Notes under the pieces: generated by a model
What the model saw: the letters and a program-made list of their open reading frames with translations, nothing else
Databases searched by the model: none
What the model was told of the DNA's origin: nothing
Assembly (NCBI RefSeq): GCF_048771995.1
Contig: NC_133063.1
Location: 9,898,001 to 9,962,000 of the forward strand
Reading direction: 5' to 3'
Source of the DNA: Taeniopygia guttata
Lineage: Eukaryota; Chordata; Aves; Passeriformes; Estrildidae
DNA length: 64,000 bases
Shown here: positions 63,201 through 64,000 of the stretch, one piece after another
How positions within the stretch are numbered: the stretch's first letter is position 1
How the letters are laid out: each line of letters begins with the position of its first letter
Program-made: the position numbers and the translations under genes

Positions 63201-63920
63201 GGAAGTGCTCTGGGGGAGCTGGAAAGATTCCAGTCCTCAGCATCTTCAGCCAGGCAGGGCAGGTGCTGTCTGCTCAGAAACTTGCAACTCTGCTTTGCTC
63301 CAGCCACAGGACTAGCCAGAGCTGCCACTTACTGATGCTGGATGCTCAGGCCCTGCAGTGGCAGCAGGTGCACTTTGGTGGGAATCTTCCTCCCATTTGG
63401 CCTCTTCTTCAGGAAGACATGCATCCAGAGGAGGCTCAGAGGTCTGTTTTGGGCTCTGCAGATAGACAGCAGTGTCAGGGACAGGGAACCTCTCTATTCA
63501 GCTCTAGAGCCAGATACACTAAGGAGAAATCTTCTGCAGAGAAATGGCATTCTAATTGTTCAAACTCAAGTCAAATGGGCCAGTTAGATGGGACTGTAGT
63601 CTCTTGTACAGGAGAAATTCCATCATGGCTTTAAGAACCAAACAACCCCACTTTCAGCTGCTTAAAAGCTCTGAAAAGGAACTGGAGAAAACAGCCTGGG
63701 ATCCAACTCCTCCTGCAGATTCTACTGCTGCTGCTGCTTCTGCTGCTGCTGCTGCTGCAAAGGGCCTGGACTGTTCTTTCATTCATCCAACCAGGCTGGC
63801 ACTGGACTGCACCAGGCCCAGCTCACAGCTTGCTCCACAATTGTCAAATGCTACCCACACCAAAGGCTCCTTTCCCACTCACCCAAGGAGCGGATTCTCT
63901 CCAGGCACGGGTGATGTGAC
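57272..63920 (-). CDS. Gene D: PAK-like Ser/Thr kinase, exons 2-13 (first exon beyond window)
   Basis: Fourth copy of the short gene type. Visible coding exons: 63920-63883, 63455-63333, 62804-62682, 62454-62283, 61326-61263, 61136-61088, 60608-60496, 59980-59863, 59212-59113, 58685-58489, 57887-57750, 57361-57272 (TAG). Exon lengths equal those of gene C. Exon 1 would lie about 0.9 kb past the right edge, as in the other copies. Kinase landmarks are complete ([31 protein letters not shown]). Copy-specific changes include RRSAVG for RSSAVG in the activation loop, ELQQ for ELLQ at the end of exon 12, and ALEEE for APEEE in acidic exon 4. The region 56.65-57.6 kb is almost the same as 46.15-47.1 kb, suggesting very recent duplication or gene conversion with gene C. 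No disabling change was noticed. Confidence 0.8.
63721..63759. repeat. Interrupted CTG tract, intron 2 of gene D
   Basis: CTG units broken by TTC, in the position of the intron-2 tract. Confidence 0.8.
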
Positions 63921-64000
63921 CTGCAAGACAAAAGGGAAAAAGAAGCAGATGCTGTAAGGAAACTGCCTGTGCTGGGCAAGCCCACCAAATAGTCAGCAAC

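Larger units (their letters stand above)
45196..64000. repeat. Right block of ~10.5-kb tandem units (genes C and D)
   Basis: The second pair of head-to-tail units has a period of about 10503 bp (exon 7 ends at 50633 and 61136). The left edge is a sharp junction at about 45196 with the duplicated CEP250-like block. The right copy runs off the window. It matches the left block at the same high identity by eye, so the array probably expanded recently. Confidence 0.9.

Noticed and set aside
1-64000. CRISPR array, rRNA or tRNA genes
   Set aside because: The repeats are 10-kb tandem units and microsatellites. No spacer-repeat pattern or cloverleaf was found by eye.

Overview
The window is nuclear DNA from a bird, most likely a songbird. 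It has spliced genes with GT-AG introns, CR1 LINE fragments (the main avian LINE), class II endogenous-retrovirus remains and simple repeats, and no bacterial features. From memory, not checked here, songbird genomes carry a lineage-specific expansion of PAK3-like kinase genes and many 'CEP250-like' loci; this window fits both.

All host genes lie on the minus strand in one head-to-tail array. Nearly identical units of about 10.5 kb each carry one p21-activated-kinase-like (PAK) gene. From left to right these are: gene 0 (5' half only, 1-3826), gene 1 (complete, 6726-14349), a divergent gene E (23594-40411), gene C (complete, 46771-54413) and gene D (57272-63920, first exon beyond the window). 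I built the models by hand from splice sites and reading phase. Gene 1 has 13 coding exons totalling 1392 nt (463 aa). Gene C has 1401 nt (466 aa). Every splice phase agrees. Both keep the kinase landmarks (Gly-rich loop, VAIK lysine, HRD, DFG, APE). They lack the CRIB/p21-binding region of true PAKs and have instead a short hydrophobic N-terminus and two duplicated acidic exons.

Gene E is the most interesting object. It shares the first two exons and the PAK kinase exons, but between them are eight coiled-coil exons that resemble part of the centrosomal linker protein CEP250/C-Nap1. All 19 exons join in phase into 2130 nt (709 aa), which predicts a coiled-coil/kinase chimera. The short genes keep what looks like a relic of one coiled-coil exon in an intron, so the chimera may be the ancestral form.

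Upstream of each visible first exon there is an RFX-type X-box next to a CRE-like TGACATCA. These are kept between the divergent gene E and the short genes, which suggests expression in spermatids or ciliated cells.

Between genes: 4.1-6.6 kb, 54.7-57.2 kb and 45.2-46.7 kb hold unit flanks with an LTR-like segment. 14.6-23.6 kb is a patchwork of a partial unit flank, retroelement-like DNA, CR1 pieces and an old broken PAK/CEP250 copy. 40.9-43.1 kb holds a class II ERV remnant. 43.1-45.2 kb is a very recent duplicate of gene E's coiled-coil exons. I saw no tRNA, rRNA or CRISPR features.
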